A DNA stretch of 64,000 nucleotides from Oxyruncus cristatus (Eukaryota; Chordata; Aves; Passeriformes; Cotingidae). Shown one piece after another: positions 38,360 through 51,616 of the stretch. Position 1 is the first letter of the stretch; each line of letters begins with the position of its first letter. The position numbers were made by a program, and so were the translations under genes. The stretch covers positions 903,103 to 967,102 of the forward strand of contig VXAY01002479.1 in assembly GCA_013399855.1 (NCBI GenBank). The letters run 5' to 3'. A model generated the notes under the pieces. The model was not told the origin of the DNA. It searched no databases and was given only the letters and a program-made list of their open reading frames with translations.

Positions 38360-41300
38360 AAAAATGGCTTTAGTGAATGCCTTTGGGGTTCCACATTCTC
38401 CAGGGCAGATTTCTGCTCTACATCACACCAATGTAAATTTGGAATAATGTCAGTAAAGACAAAGGAAATATTTGGGCATTTCACAGACAATTTTGAGCAG
38501 ACCTTGTTAAAACTGATTTAATTACGAGATAGGACAAGCATATATTTTACGATTAGTTAAGGAGCCAGGGGAGCACAGCAGGTGAAAAGCATGTTGTTTT
38601 GATCAAGTTTGCCTTTATCACATTCAACCTGGAGGCTTTAAGGCACATAAAATCACCCCCCAAAATATTTTAATTTTTTTTTAAATGTTTTATACATTTT
38701 ATGCATTTCCTGCATTAAGATACCAGCTTATATTTCCATTAACCATATGTATATGAATCCTAATTTATATTGTGAGTAGAATTTGAGTTTGGTGAGAAGA
38801 GCCATGATCCGAGGAACTGCTAATCTCAGACTAAGAGATCTGTTGAGCTTAATTGCTGTTAAGAGTTCACATCCATAAACATGGATGTTTATTTCCTCTC
38901 CTCATGATTTGCCTGGCTTTCTATTTAAACTGGGAAACATATGGAGAGTTAAAACATTGTCTGCCGTGATACACACAATGTCTGGGAAGCAACACTAATG
39001 TTTCACATTAATGCTGCCTCACATTCACATGCCAGATCCTATTCCAAGTGAACTAAAAGCCTCAATAATTGCCTTAAAGCCCTGCTTGACATCCTTGTGA
39101 CCACGATTCAACAGTACTGATTCTACTATTTGCTTCTAAAATTAAAGCATAATAATATCTTCATTTCCTTGGCTTGCCCTTTATGATGCATACCTTACTT
39201 AGCGGATGAAGATCTTTCAGATGTGAAAGACAAGCATGAAAGTATTAAGTAATACTCAGAAGTGCCTTTACATGATGCAACCTTGTGACACTGACAGTTC
39301 TGCAATTAGCAGAAACAGTTTTGACCTGGAGAATTTCTGTCTGTTTACAGTTTCTTTTCATTCTACCTTCAGCCTGCAATAGACTGCATAGACTAGTGCT
39401 AAAGTTGAACAACCAAAGCCAAATAAATTTTAATAAAATAGATTTTTAAAGCAAAAAAAAAATTTTTTTCCCTTCTCCTCACATTTTTTTCCCTACATAC
39501 CCTATGCCTAGTGCATCTTGTGCTCTTTGATAAGATGCATCTTTCCTACAGAGCTAATTTTGATCACTTGGACTCAGCCAGCTGTGTGGCAGGCTGCGAG
39601 GTTTGATGTATCAGGCTGTAACTCTGACAGAGCAGCCAACACACTGAGCAACTTGGCATGACAGAAACATGAACTTGAATTAAATACTGGTGACTTATCA
39701 GGACCCCGTTAGGAACAACCCCTGAGCTGGCAGTCAGGCCCACGGCCCAGTAGCTCATTGAACCCACTGACCAGAATATTCAACAGCTTGTCTAAGGATC
39801 CTCCTCTCTAAGCAGACATTAACCCATGCTTTGGAAAAGTTCCCTGCTAACCCGGAGAGATTACTGACAGGTTTGTTTTCCAAAGAAAATATTTCAAAAT
39901 GCAAATATTTTTTTCCTCTTTCAAATAATTCTTGATACTCACTTTCTTTTAAAGGATTTCAATACTTACCAAAATAACAAGAGTAGCAGTGCTTGGTTGA
40001 AGTTCTCTGAATTTACTTTTCAGTTCCTCAGGTTAGATGCTTATGCTGGAGTCAGTACAGATAGTACATTTTAGAGGCAAGAACCACGCCATACACTGGG
40101 ATGCAAACAGCAATGGGGTTAACTTGTAATTATTGCAATAAAGCAACCCCCCCATAGTGAGAGAACATCCTGGGAAATGAAGTAAGTCAACAGGGCAGAA
40201 AGTTTTTTATTCTTTTATGCAAATGAATTCAGGTAATTGTAGCCTACAATTTCTTCCACTGTGGGCAAATATCTGGTATTTTATCAGTTTTAAGAAACAA
40301 AGTGTTTTCTTCCCTTGGCTACAGCTCCTCATGGGTCTCTCTAGGCCAAATAACTCTCCGCAAAGAAGATGAAGCCGGTGGCTTGGGTTCTGTATGATGA
40401 AAGAGTCACTGGGTTGACCTTACCTCCAAACACTGAAAGACATTTTTCTCACTGAAGGATTAAATATACTAACATGGAGGCTGAAGATTTCTTTTTCTTC
40501 ACAGCCACCCTCTTCCCTTAAAATGCCCATGCCCTCCTGAGCAATTACTCAGCACCCCACAGAACGGAGCCACAGGACACCCACAGGGTCCTCCGTCCTC
40601 TCAGAGCTGAGGCCCTTGGGAAGTGCACTGTTAAAGGTGCATGTGTAAGTTTTGAGTTTCAGCTCTGCTGACTACCTATTACATTTTACTGAAGGATTTA
40701 CATGTACATAAAAACTTGAGAGAAACGAAACAAATTCTCTGTCAGTTGAGCTTCCCAAAACCTGCAACCATGTTTGACTGGATACCAATAAAACCACTTC
40801 TCTGAGAGCTGTTAGATTGTTGAGAAAGAACAAAGCTAAGTGCTATAAAAATACCTTAGAAAGCCGAAGCACATTTTTTTCCAGCCTTGTACCACACCGG
40901 TATTTTCAGACACCAGCCATTTTTCTTGATTTACTAAGAGCTCTCAGTTGTTTCTGCCACTCAACGATTACTTGCTCTTGGCCAATTTTTTTTTTCTCTC
41001 TTCCAGACTACAGTCAGCAACATCCCTGGACTGTAACTTTGCTTTATAGCCTTGGGCCAGTTCTGAAACCAGTGAATTGTTGCAGTGAGAGACAGATGAT
41101 TCTTGGGTACCAAGGAGCAGAAGAGCTTGGGAGAAGCTGCCCAACTCCGAAAACACAAGCATGCACACGTTACAAAGTGACAGGAGAAAGGTGTGTTTTT
41201 CTTACACAGGGAGAGATTAAACCATGGAATGCCCTCTCCTATTGCCAGATTCACCTCACACAACAGGCACAAAGCAGAAAGTCTGTGCCAGTAACAGAGG

Positions 41301-44300
41301 AGATGCTGCCAAAATAAACAAGCTAAGAAAATGAAAAGGGAGTGTCAGAGATACTCTCTGAACCACATCTGGTGTGTGTGCAGTCATGGAAAACTGCGGG
41401 AATGTCAAGAGCTGACTGAAGGGCTTGAAAAACAGCCTTGGAATGCGAGAGTGAAACCGACTCAGAGACGTCCTTTAGCAAAGGAGAGGTGGAGAGTTCA
41501 ACCAATTATTTTGATGCACGGAAAAGTGGTGGGAGCTTTACTCCTGTGATCCAACAGCTGGATGCCCTCCTAAAAGACGCCCTTCTTGGAAAATCTCTCT
41601 GGTGTGGCGTGTTCAAGATCAGATTGTAGATTCACAGGAAAGGCTATCCCGCTGAGTTTTCTTTTTGTTTCTTTGCAACTACGAAACATGCTTTGCTTCC
41701 ACAAAAATTTCATCTCCTGACAATCTCATCACACCCCACCTTCTCTGTGGCACAATAGCTTCTTTCTGGCTCACTTCTGTAAAACTCTTGACAGACCAGC
41801 CTGGATTTGTTAATGCAGGGGAGCAGAGCGGGGATGCGCGCTCCCCATTTCCACTGATAGAAAGGAATGGATCCAATATCCGCTTGGATTGTAGGACTAC
41901 ACTCTTCCCGGTAATAAACATCTGCGGTACATCAAAGAAAGACAGAAAAAAACTGGTGCAGGGATATGGTGTACAATTCAATAAAAATTACAAGTTCTTA
42001 ACTCTAGAAACAGATCACCAACACACTCAAATAGGTTTACCCACTCTGCACAGCCTGTAATAGCACTCCCCAGAGAAATTAACTTCCTAGATAAATACAT
42101 TTTTTAAAAATAACACTAATTATATTCTGACAATTTTGGTGTGTTTGAGTAGAAAATAGAACTGTTACATATTCATTAGACATGGCACAACAGTTAGAGT
42201 TGTGCCACACCATTAATATTTATTTTACTGTCTTTTTTTTTTCTCCTGTAAAAAAGCAATACAATTTTTCAAACCATCAGTTCGCATTACTAAAATAGAA
42301 AGAAAAAAAGAACAAAAACATGATAGGTAAAAATGAAACACAAAAGGCCTTAATTCAGTGAGTAATAACTTACATAATTTAGCACAACAGGGCAGGAGTC
42401 CTCTCACTGAGGTCAAAAGAAATAATCACACACTTTAAGTTAGCTCTGTACCCACACACCTCGCTGGCATTTCCAACCAATTCTCACTTGGAGGGAGGAT
42501 TACTGGAACCTCTGTTGCTCCCTCTATCTTTTGCTGGGGGTTATCAGAGCAACAGAATGAGACATATGGTCTTCTCCTAAGAGCCCAGTTTATTTGCACT
42601 GGGTAATAAACACACCAGTCTCTGACCGGGCCACATGAGGTGAACACACAATTCCTTCAGCCGGCGCTGCCAGGACAGTCTCTGGCAGAGATGCAGAGCA
42701 CAGTCCTTGGAAATCATAACTAGTAAATACAGAGATTAAAACCAGTAATGTCTCTGTGCGCAGCAGCTGGCTGAAATGAATCACCTGGACAAGAAAACAA
42801 CAGCATCTGCCAGTGCCCTTTGTCAAATCATAGTATAAAGTAAGAAGAAACTGTGTACAAAGCAATGCAGTAAAGCAGCAGCCGCTTGGATAATATTTCA
42901 CTGCAAGAGCAATCTGCATAGCGAAGATTACTGAGAATTAATCTTGTTTTCTAAATTCATTTAGTGTTTGTACACAATGTTCCATTTACACTGGGAATGG
43001 GTACTGGGTACCTGCAGAACTTCAAACAGTTTTGTTGATCCCTAGGACAGCCAGCTGCAGGAAACGATTTACTATAAACATACCACTCGCAAAGTACGTT
43101 ATGCTAAGGATTTACAGCAATTCAATATAAGCAAAGCAAAACACTGCTTTTTGAAGGGCATCACAGAAGACTATCTTTTCAACTGCTGAAATAAAAATAA
43201 GTGCCTTTTTTCACATCAGTAACAACCCCTCATGCATTTCTACATAAAAGCTTCTTAAGCTTTGAAATGGTGCATTTAAGCTAATTGTTTTATCTGCTAA
43301 AAGAAACAGAAAAGGTAGGAAAAATTGGTTTCTTTCTCTTTACCTTTTCTCCATTAGGACACTTGATGCATTTTCCTACATAATTACCTAAAACAGGCTA
43401 ATCCACTTTAAAAATGTAAGGACTGAAATATGCATTTACCTCTTGCCATTCCTTTTCTATCCCCCTCCATTTAAGCTGTAAAATCATGTTCTGAAGCCAC
43501 TAAGAGTAACGTGACATATGTGAAATGATGCATTTTGTTTCTAATGCATGCACTCAGCTGCAGATTTGACTTTGAAGCACTTAATTCTGGAATATCTAAA
43601 ATAATCCCACGTCCCAGAGAAATGGCACTAAAGCATCCAGAACTCTGTTTTCGTTAGGAAAAGGTCACGGTAAGAAACGGACCAGGCACACCTCATCCTT
43701 TTCAGTTCTACTTTGTACCAGCTTTCTCGGCCTCACAGAAGCTGCACAGCATCTTTGCTCCACACTATCCCAAGGCTTACCTGTAACCTGGAAAGGAAAG
43801 AGGGTAAGAGAGTTTTAGGATGAACTGTCTCAAACAGTAGATGAAGGTGCAAAGTGGAAAGGCCAGGCACAGACCTGTAACCTAACACGAAGATGAACCT
43901 ATGTCTGGTAAGAAGGTGGCCATTTTGTGTTTATACTACAATTTCTGTCACCTCATTTCTTGTCCTCCTCATCCTGTTACTCCTAACTTCTGGGGCAAGC
44001 CACACAATGCCTCCTACAGCCCAGAGTTTTAGCACAGGATTGTTTCAGCATCCACAGCACACAGAGCAATGTGACATGGAAACGTCAGGGAGAAGCTACA
44101 GCTTTGACTTAACCCACTTCTTTGAGCTAGAGGTGAGGAGGGAAGAGCAAATAAGTCTCAGACATTCACACCCATCAACGTTAGGTGTTTCTCAGCAGCC
44201 ACACTAAGACTTTCTCTGAGTCTTGGCAATGTCTCCCAACACTTTCACAAAAACAGAACTGGAAAAAAATACAGTTTTCTTCTTGCGATATTGTCCATTT

Positions 44301-46200
44301 TTGACTTGAGCACTGCAACCACCCACCCCCATTTACCAACTTCTTGTTTTGCCTGTTTTAATACCTGTATGATCTCAGCAATTGATTCCAGAGACAGCAA
44401 GAGAAGACACAGCATCTCCTCACCCAGAGCAGACATCAGCATCCAGACCATGAACCTGTTTGCTTGACGTGCTCTTAACTATTGGTATTTTACTTAATCA
44501 GGTCTCACAAAGAACCAAATTAAACCTACAGCTATTAGAAACAACGACTGCTTTTTAATAGAGACAATAACTTTGTCCAGGCTGGCTGAATCCATTCACT
44601 GTCTCTGTGACTTTCCTCTGGTTGTACATCGTAGTCACACTCTCACATACACACACAGGCACTTCAGCTTTGTTTCTGTAAGGCTTTTTAATAAAATTAG
44701 TACTATTGCAAACTCACTGCTTGATTCTGCCAAGCAAACACCATGACCCTACTCATTGATTGTAGAGCCATTCATGCCCAGAAAAGTATATTCACCATCT
44801 ATTACAATTAAAAATAAAATTCTAAGGTATCCCAAAATTTGGGGAATTTTTCGAAGTTTTATTTTCTTCTAATAAGCATATAAATCAAAAACAGAACCCC
44901 AGGGTAAGATGCTAAATGTTTAGTTATTGATGAAGGCATTCCTAGAATATTTTACTAATGGCTCAGACTTGATGAATATTAAAAAAATCCTACTGATTTT
45001 GCTTAAAAAACATTTAAAAAGTTCTCGACACGCTGGCAGCAGAAATACATTATAAAGTGAAAACTACCATTTAAATAAGGAAGAAATAGAGCCAGCCAGG
45101 CAGAGACATTGGAGGGAGACAAATTATGAAGCTCTTGTCAACCCCACTGAGGCAGCAGTAGCAGCACTGAAGCTGTCAGAGCCAACCTATGGGACCACAC
45201 TGCTATGGAATGAAGACAGCAAGGCCAAAGTCAACAGAGACCATATTCAACCAAAAAGCAGGACATGCTTTTGTACCAGGACTCCCCATGAACAATGCTC
45301 ATTAAAATGTTCAGTCTGTGTCATGGGTATATTTTAAATAGTAAATCACGTATTTTCTAGCCAAATTATCATAAAATTCCTGTTAACTATCATTTGCTTC
45401 AGCTGGGAACTGGGTACTAACTCTTCTACTAGTCTCAGAAATATTGTATACACACTTCTTCTCTCTCCCTAAACAGTCTTTAATGTTGCAATATCAATGA
45501 CCGTCAGTAATCGAGATCCAAGATCATGGGATACTTTCTTCTAAAAAAATACAGTTTTCTGTGGATACAACACAATTCTGAAGCTTAGTATCTCTGGGAT
45601 GTGCATGTTAACAAGAACATGGAAGTTAAAATGAGTATTTCCCTAGGTTCGCATGGGAACACCACCACTTACTTCCACATCTGGATAGTTTCAAGCTACT
45701 GAGTTAAACACTAGTAAAACATATCCAAAAAAGCTATTCCTAGATTTTTCTGTGGCTTCCCACTTACTATTCATTGGAACTAAGGGCTCAAGGGGTAGAG
45801 AACCATTAAAGCACAGGGGAATTTAGGAAAGAGCATGCTAGTGAGGCCAAGGACATAGGAAAAAACACTGGAAAGTAGCCAGAGGAGTTTGAATGTTTGA
45901 AAAGATAGCTCAACTGTTTAGGAAAGGAATGGAGTGACACTCATCAGTGGTTATTTATGCACTCTTTACACTGTGTTTTCTAAGAACACCCAGTGCTGCC
46001 TGCCACGGGCTTGTGTGCTGTCCAGCCACTTAGAACCCCAGCCACACATACCCAGCTTCCAAGTGAAACAGCTTCGGTAGTTCAACACCAGCTACGCAGG
46101 GAGAAGTTTGTCATTAATTTGAGATAAAGTAATTCTGCCTTTATTTCTGATGCACGGGAAAGATGAGAGGAATTCCAGGAAAAAAGGTCTAGTTAAATCT
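38360..46200. other. non-coding DNA, no gene recognised
   Basis: About 7.8 kb without a supported exon. The longest open frame of the window (40817-41317, 166 codons, plus strand) is here. It contains no recognisable domain, its composition is not protein-like, and it overlaps minus-strand frames. Positions 38960-39230 are non-repetitive with TAAT cores and may be a conserved non-coding element, which is untested. Confidence 0.5.
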
Positions 46201-46277
46201 GGTGAAGTGGTGGACTTGGCAGTGCTGGCTTAATGGTCAGATTTGATGGTCCAGCCTGAATGATTCCATGATTCTCC
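46201..46277 (+). repeat. short CR1-like 3' end fragment
   Basis: The run 'gaagtggtggacttggcagt' followed by 'gctggcttaatggtcag' and 'tttgatggtcc' matches a common bird repeat tail. It ends in 'tgattccatgattct', the ATTCTATGATTCT-type end of CR1 elements. An internal block usually reading 'aaaggtcttttccaacct' is shortened. The copy is about 77 bp and strongly 5'-truncated. Confidence 0.65.
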
Positions 46278-48547
46278 ACTTGCTACAGAAGAATAAAAGC
46301 AGAGGGAAGTTGCATTCATAAATTGACATCTCTCCAGTCTTTAGAAACACTGACCACACACTGCATGTAGATTCCTGACTGTGTACAACTGCATTCCTTC
46401 TCTCCCTATGCATTCCTTCTCTCCCTATGCTTTCCATATGCATTAGGATTTGCAGCCTAAACCAGAACTTGCTGATGTCCACAAGAGGCTTCCTTTTGAT
46501 TGTCACTTCATTTCTCTTGAGTGACTAGACTATGGAACAGATCCTGTCTTCTCAGGATCACAGATCTGTTAGCAGCAATTACAACAGACTAGTTGCAAGT
46601 TAACCAAAGAGTTGATGAAAACAGAATTCTCTTTTTGAAATTAAAAATATCAGGGGCTCTTACATGGAATAGCAAGAAAGCCTTGGTAAGCATTAAACAA
46701 ACAGATGAGATAAAAATTGTGTTAGACACTTACAACACTTTATACAAATGTACCCTATTAATACAGAGATTTCTCAATTGCACTAATTTTTAAAGAAATC
46801 CCTGAAGACAAAAGAACTCGACTAATAGAATTATATCTACTGTGCTATTTTTTAAAAATCAGAAAGATAAATAAAATTAGAACTTAATCTAGAAAACCAC
46901 TGGGATAACATAAATTAGGTTCTTGGGAAAATATAGATTTGGACAGTAAAAGAAGCTGTGTTTCAATTGAAGTCTTTGATCATTCAAGATAAGTATACTG
47001 GAAAATGAAATGTTCTGCTTTATTTCATTTCTTTAGGAAATAATCTATTTCTTCTCTGTTTCTACTCAAAGTACCAGAAAACCCACCCTAAAAAGACACA
47101 ACTAAACTGTTCCCTTACTGAACACAAGCTGTTCTCCTATCTCTGAAATCAAAATTTCTTATATCAGTTACTTCATCCACATTGTACATTAGTAGATTAT
47201 ATATGTTGTTACAGTGCTCTAACGTTTCAATTTGCTTGTGGTATTTTCGACATTAATTTCTTTATAAGAATACACAAATAAAGACTGTCTGTTTACTGAA
47301 CAATAAAACAATAAAACAAACTCTATCCTCCCTCCAAACAAAGTCTTCATTAATCTTGCACAGAATTCAGTTTCTCAGAGCATAGAAAACACAAAAGAAT
47401 AATACAGATGTCTGGAAAGGTATCCTGCAATGAGAAACTTCAGGATACTTATTTTATTTCTTAGACTGAAAGTAAGATTGGAACTTGATCCTTTCATATA
47501 ATACCTTTTTGTAAGGTGAACACACAGACATAAAATACAGCATGTGGAGATTCAAGTCAAGTTGGGAATAAAACACAACTTCTTTTAAGCAATAGAGGTA
47601 ATCAGATACCAAGATAACTTACCATGGGAAGTAGCAAGTCTGCTAATACAGAGTCATTAAATCGAATTTTCATGTCTCTCGCTAAAAGATACACTCTAAT
47701 ATTGGCACAAACTCTTGACTCTACAGCATTCAGTCCCTCAGTCACCCCCCTGTACTCCAGAACCAAAGCCCAAAGGTGCAGGAGTTGCACAAAGCCACAG
47801 AGACCTGGTGACCAGCAGCACAAAACCATGTCAGCTGTCAGTCCATTCCTCCTTGGTGACATTGCAGTGACAGTTTCAAAAGCAGTGGTTTCAACCACTC
47901 CTCATGTTCCTCACTATGACAAGAAGAAAACAGACCTACTACTAACTTGTATGGGAATAGCAGGATTAGACACGTGGAAACAAACCAGGGTGCATTTTAC
48001 CATTCTCAAACCGCTGTCTTTTAGTAATTTGGAAAACCCCAAGGGAAGCAGTGGTGAGAAAACCCATGCAGTTAAGTTCTGTTGACTACATGATCTATGG
48101 AACAGGCTCTCACTGCCCCGAGTGAAATAAAACGGCTTCAACAAGGATCTTTCATGGGGGGTCCCTCTGTTGCCCATACAACCAGTCAGGATCAAATCAG
48201 TTCGAGCCCAGAAGCACATCAGCCTTCTACCCAGCCCATGCTAGAATCCATCAAGCGATACACAGGTGGCAAAATTTTATAATCCCTGTGATTATATGCA
48301 TCTGCACTTACTGTATTCTGGAAACATTTGACTGAAAGAACAATCTGCGTAGGAAAAACTAAGGTAAAATGGATATATCCTGAAATGGACTTCAAGAAAG
48401 CAAATTGCCACACCACGTTATTGTACCCTTCAAGCTATGACAGTCTTGTCACCATGGTATTTCAGGATTTGGTTACCAGCAATAAAGAAAAAAAAGATTA
48501 TGTTTTTTTTGAGCACACTTATCAGATGATGTTTATAATTTTTTTTT
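46278..48547. other. non-coding DNA downstream of TRUB1
   Basis: No exon was recognised. Near 46391-46428 a 19-bp unit 'gcattccttctctccctat' is duplicated perfectly in tandem. A minus-strand AATAAA (plus TTTATT at 47453-47458), about 1.4 kb past the TRUB1 stop, could serve a longer TRUB1 3' UTR. The 153-codon plus-strand frame at 47624-48085 has no motif. Confidence 0.5.
46391..46428. repeat. perfect 19-bp tandem duplication
   Basis: 'gcattccttctctccctat' occurs twice with no differences, followed by a partial 'gctttcc'. Identity implies a recent event. Confidence 0.97.
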
Positions 48548-48853
48548 TTTATTGAGGAATTAGCAACAACAGCTCTCTTGCAGCCTGAACGTTCTTTAAA
48601 AGTTTATGAAGATTTGGCATCAGTAGCAGACCCACTTACACTGTGCAAGAAGGAAAATAAACAATCAGGACACAGCAAGCACTGAGTATTTTCAGTGCAC
48701 GTCCCAGCCCCAGAGAACAAAATAACCATTTTTCTTGCGTTGCAGTTTGTCACCCTCCCAGTAGAGACTTGCAGATTTACACAGGAGGCGAGACAATACC
48801 AATCCAATCTTAAAATATCTCAATCATTCAGTCTTCTTCCGTGACCCAACTTA
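48548..48853 (-). other. TRUB1: putative TRUB1 3' UTR with polyadenylation signal
   Basis: The region starts directly after the TRUB1 stop codon on the minus strand. The first AATAAA in transcript direction lies at plus 48548-48553, about 300 nt downstream of the stop. An A-run follows it at once. No transcript evidence is available, and the 3' UTR may well be longer, so the end is only a proposal. Confidence 0.35.
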
Positions 48854-49068
48854 TCACTTATCTTCACAGATCGCAGCAGTTTCACCAGGATGCTGTGTCT
48901 TCAATTTTTTATGAGGCGGCTCTCTGGGGAGCAGAGCTGTGCAGTGCTCTAAGGATCGAGCAATTTCATCAATTGTCCATTTGTCTTCGTGAAGGGCGTG
49001 TTCCTCCAGCGTGAACGGCCCCTGCTTGGTGCGGGTCAGCTCCTGCATAGTGGCACAGGTCGAGAGTT
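48854..49068 (-). CDS. TRUB1: TRUB1 last coding exon (tRNA pseudouridine synthase C-terminus)
   Basis: This is the terminal coding exon of TruB pseudouridine synthase family member 1, which makes pseudouridine 55 in the T-loop of tRNAs. The acceptor is a strong pyrimidine-rich 'tctttcttcctgcag'. The first two bases complete a glutamate split by the intron. The exon then gives [20 protein letters not shown], the conserved TruB block in which bacteria have 'LRRT..GPF'. [20 protein letters not shown] follows, then a lysine-rich variable tail (HKKLKTQ) and the end AICEDK before TGA at 48854-48856. The tail after the SLEHC block is the part of the family that varies most. A 91-codon open frame that runs upstream past the acceptor is intron read-through. 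The exon is 215 nt, including the stop. Confidence 0.96.
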
Positions 49069-50432
49069 CTGCAGGAAGAAAGAGAGCAATCGGAAAAAGT
49101 GCATGGATAAACTTCAAAAGCTTGGCCATTTGCAGCTCACTTAAAATGTATTTTTATATGTAGCCTTCTACGTTATTCTGCTTCGTCTGAGAAGGAGGTT
49201 GACGAAGGTTTATCACTCATTTATATGTTTTTAAATGTGAGCACAGGAAGTCCTTCCATTTCAGTAGATCTCTGGAGTAGTAAGGAGTTCAGAATCTGAT
49301 AGAAAGCTGTCAAAAACTTTCCCAGATTTAGATCAGAATGAAAAGAGAGGAAATAATAATATCGTAAGATGTAAACAGAACATTCTGCAGTCACAAGTGA
49401 CCACGAACTATTTCTCCAGACATTTTGAGGCCTTAGCACTTCTTGCCTTCAAGAATAATTCTTGACATTTTTATCCTGAGCTGCCTATCAGGATATTATA
49501 AACTAAGATAAGAAAAATTAAAGAAATATATACAAATGCTCTGCTATGTTAAATAAATACCAGCAGGACATAATTACATAATAAGAAGGACAAAACATAT
49601 CAGAGCTGACAAGTAAGTGCACAGGTACATTAAAATAATCCCTCTCATCCTTTCTGATGCAGGAAGATTTTCATTGCATTTTCAGTTTTTGAAAAGAAAC
49701 CAGCTGCAGACAGACTTTATCTTGGTTTATCATTAAAAGGCTAAACATAAGCCAGTATGCTCAGAAGGCAGTAACAGAAACTTTGACTTGCCTAAGCACA
49801 AATAACAACATTGAAATTCATAGGGTTATCCCCTATTACTTGCCTTCTTGATCTACAAATGTATAATTTAAAGAAAAAAATTTGAAACGGATTATCTATT
49901 CTGCATCATGCAGTTTGATAAATACAGAGCACAAGACAAATAACCCTGTGGGAAAGCAAAACTATTCACAGTTCAGGCAAAGCAGAAAGAAAACACTAGA
50001 AAAATCATCACCAATGTAGAAGTCTTTCCAGCAGACAGGGTTTGTTATGTGCATGATAATGTTCCGTTCAATCTTTTTTCAAAATGTGATGAATAATGTT
50101 TAAAAAGACAGTGTCTTTCTTCTTCTTCTCATCCTTAATCTGAGTTAGCTTTAATACATGGAGGAGGAAATAAAAAAATCCCCACCTTGCCTTGCATTAT
50201 CTGTTGTGCTATTGCCTGCTCCACTTTTATCCCCCAGCCCCCAAGGTCCCCGGGCAATTATTTAGCTTTCATTCCCTCCAGGCTCCCCAGGAAATTACCT
50301 TAGTACATGAAAACAAGTGATAACACTACAATTCTGCAAAATAACACACAGGTCTAGTTCATGGAGATATGCAAAATGGCAACATTTTTCCATAAACTCC
50401 TTAAATTGTTACTTTTTTTTTTTCATGCCTAC
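49069..50432 (-). other. TRUB1: TRUB1 intron, 1364 bp
   Basis: Bounded by a GTAGGC donor at the high-coordinate end and a pyrimidine-rich CAG acceptor at the low-coordinate end. It interrupts a glutamate codon after its first base (phase 1). No repeat or nested gene was recognised inside. Confidence 0.9.
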
Positions 50433-50489
50433 CTTTGCCAATGTCACTGACCAGGCTCCTGACATAAAAGCCACCACCACATTCCACAT
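50433..50489 (-). CDS. TRUB1: TRUB1 coding exon with the GGFYVRSL motif
   Basis: A 57-nt exon giving [18 protein letters not shown], with split codons for aspartate at the start and glutamate at the end. It corresponds to the bacterial TruB motif 'CSKGTYIRSLxxDLG'; its conserved arginine belongs to the active-site region of pseudouridine synthases. Here it reads YVRSL, so the arginine is kept. The acceptor is '...aacgttccag' and the donor is GTAGGC. Phase 1 on both sides fits exactly with the neighbouring exons. It is too small to be found as an open frame, but the motif and frame continuity make it certain. Confidence 0.96.
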
Positions 50490-51616
50490 CTGGAACGTTA
50501 AAAGTGACATAGTAAATTGCCAGTGCAATGTGAAATCTACTTTACATAGAAACCATGCCCCCACATAAATGTAAAAAGGAGCTAAGCAAACAACCCAGTG
50601 ATAAAATATTTATAGGATGCACCATCAATTATTCATCCTGTAACATATGTGTGGGTGAGATTGCTAAGCCAGACAGGAGGGAAAGCAAATAAAATGGCAA
50701 CTGAACTAACTCACTGGAATTTAAGTACTTGCTGTGGTATGTGAACAAATGCTTCAATCCTATTCATTTTAAGCATTTCAGAAGGTTGATTCATATTTCT
50801 AATGATGAAGGCAAGTTATTTCAAGTGCTGCCTAAACTGACTATCAATGCTTTTAAGATGCTGCAGGCAGGCAGCTGCATAAAATTTTAAAATTCACCTT
50901 TAACTTTCCCTGCTATCTCAGCTCTTCCCTTCCCTCTCTGCCAGTGATCAGCTACTAGTCACTCAACCAAAAAGTAAGAGCTGAAGTAACACAGCACTGA
51001 GCTCTGTCACTCATACCTGCTCATCATGTAACATCTGGTCCATCGGAGGACCACGGGTCAACGAGGTAGGCAGATCAGTGCAAGACATAATCTTGACCTT
51101 ACAGGAGCATCAAACATTTACAACAGTCTTTTTGGTTTATTTATTAATGTGCTTCTTAATGTACTACCCAAGTTTCCAGATGAATGACAGAAGGAAGGAT
51201 AAGATCCTGCCTCCTCAACCAAGAAAGGGGTCTGACAGTAACTGATCCTGGTCCCTGCTGTGCCCTGGGAGAGATGGCAGCAGGGCTGGGCATCCGTGTA
51301 AAAGAATGGGCAAAGTGGAGTAAGCAGACCTGAGAAAGGAATGAGCTGGAGGTTGCAAAATCATGGACAGATGCAAATAATCCCCTGACCAGTCTCTCAG
51401 ATTTTTCCCTCACTGAAAGATTAGATATAATCAGCTTAACTTAAACCCAAAACACGGTGCTTTTAATGCAAAGTGAAAGTCTCTGCACATGGGCTCACAC
51501 CAAAATAAGCAGCTGAGTGAAATGAAACCCATTTCACTATCTTAGTCCCATTGTGAGTGTAAATAAACATTAACAAGCTGGGAGCATTGCTCTATGTAAT
51601 AAACTTTGACCTTTAC
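50490..51616 (-). other. TRUB1: TRUB1 intron, 1127 bp
   Basis: Donor GTAAAG after a phase-1 split aspartate codon; acceptor TTCCAG. No repeat family was recognised inside. The 85-codon minus frame at 51156-51413 lacks any motif. Confidence 0.9.

Noticed and set aside
40817..41317. Longest open frame in the window (166 codons, plus strand)
   Set aside because: No recognisable domain, composition like translated non-coding DNA, overlapping minus-strand frames, no splice or promoter context.
47624..48085. 153-codon plus-strand frame just past TRUB1
   Set aside because: It lies antisense to the TRUB1 3' flank, has no domain, and a minus-strand frame of similar length overlaps it.
48185..48215. 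tRNA B-box-like 'agttcgagccc'
   Set aside because: No A-box or cloverleaf around it.
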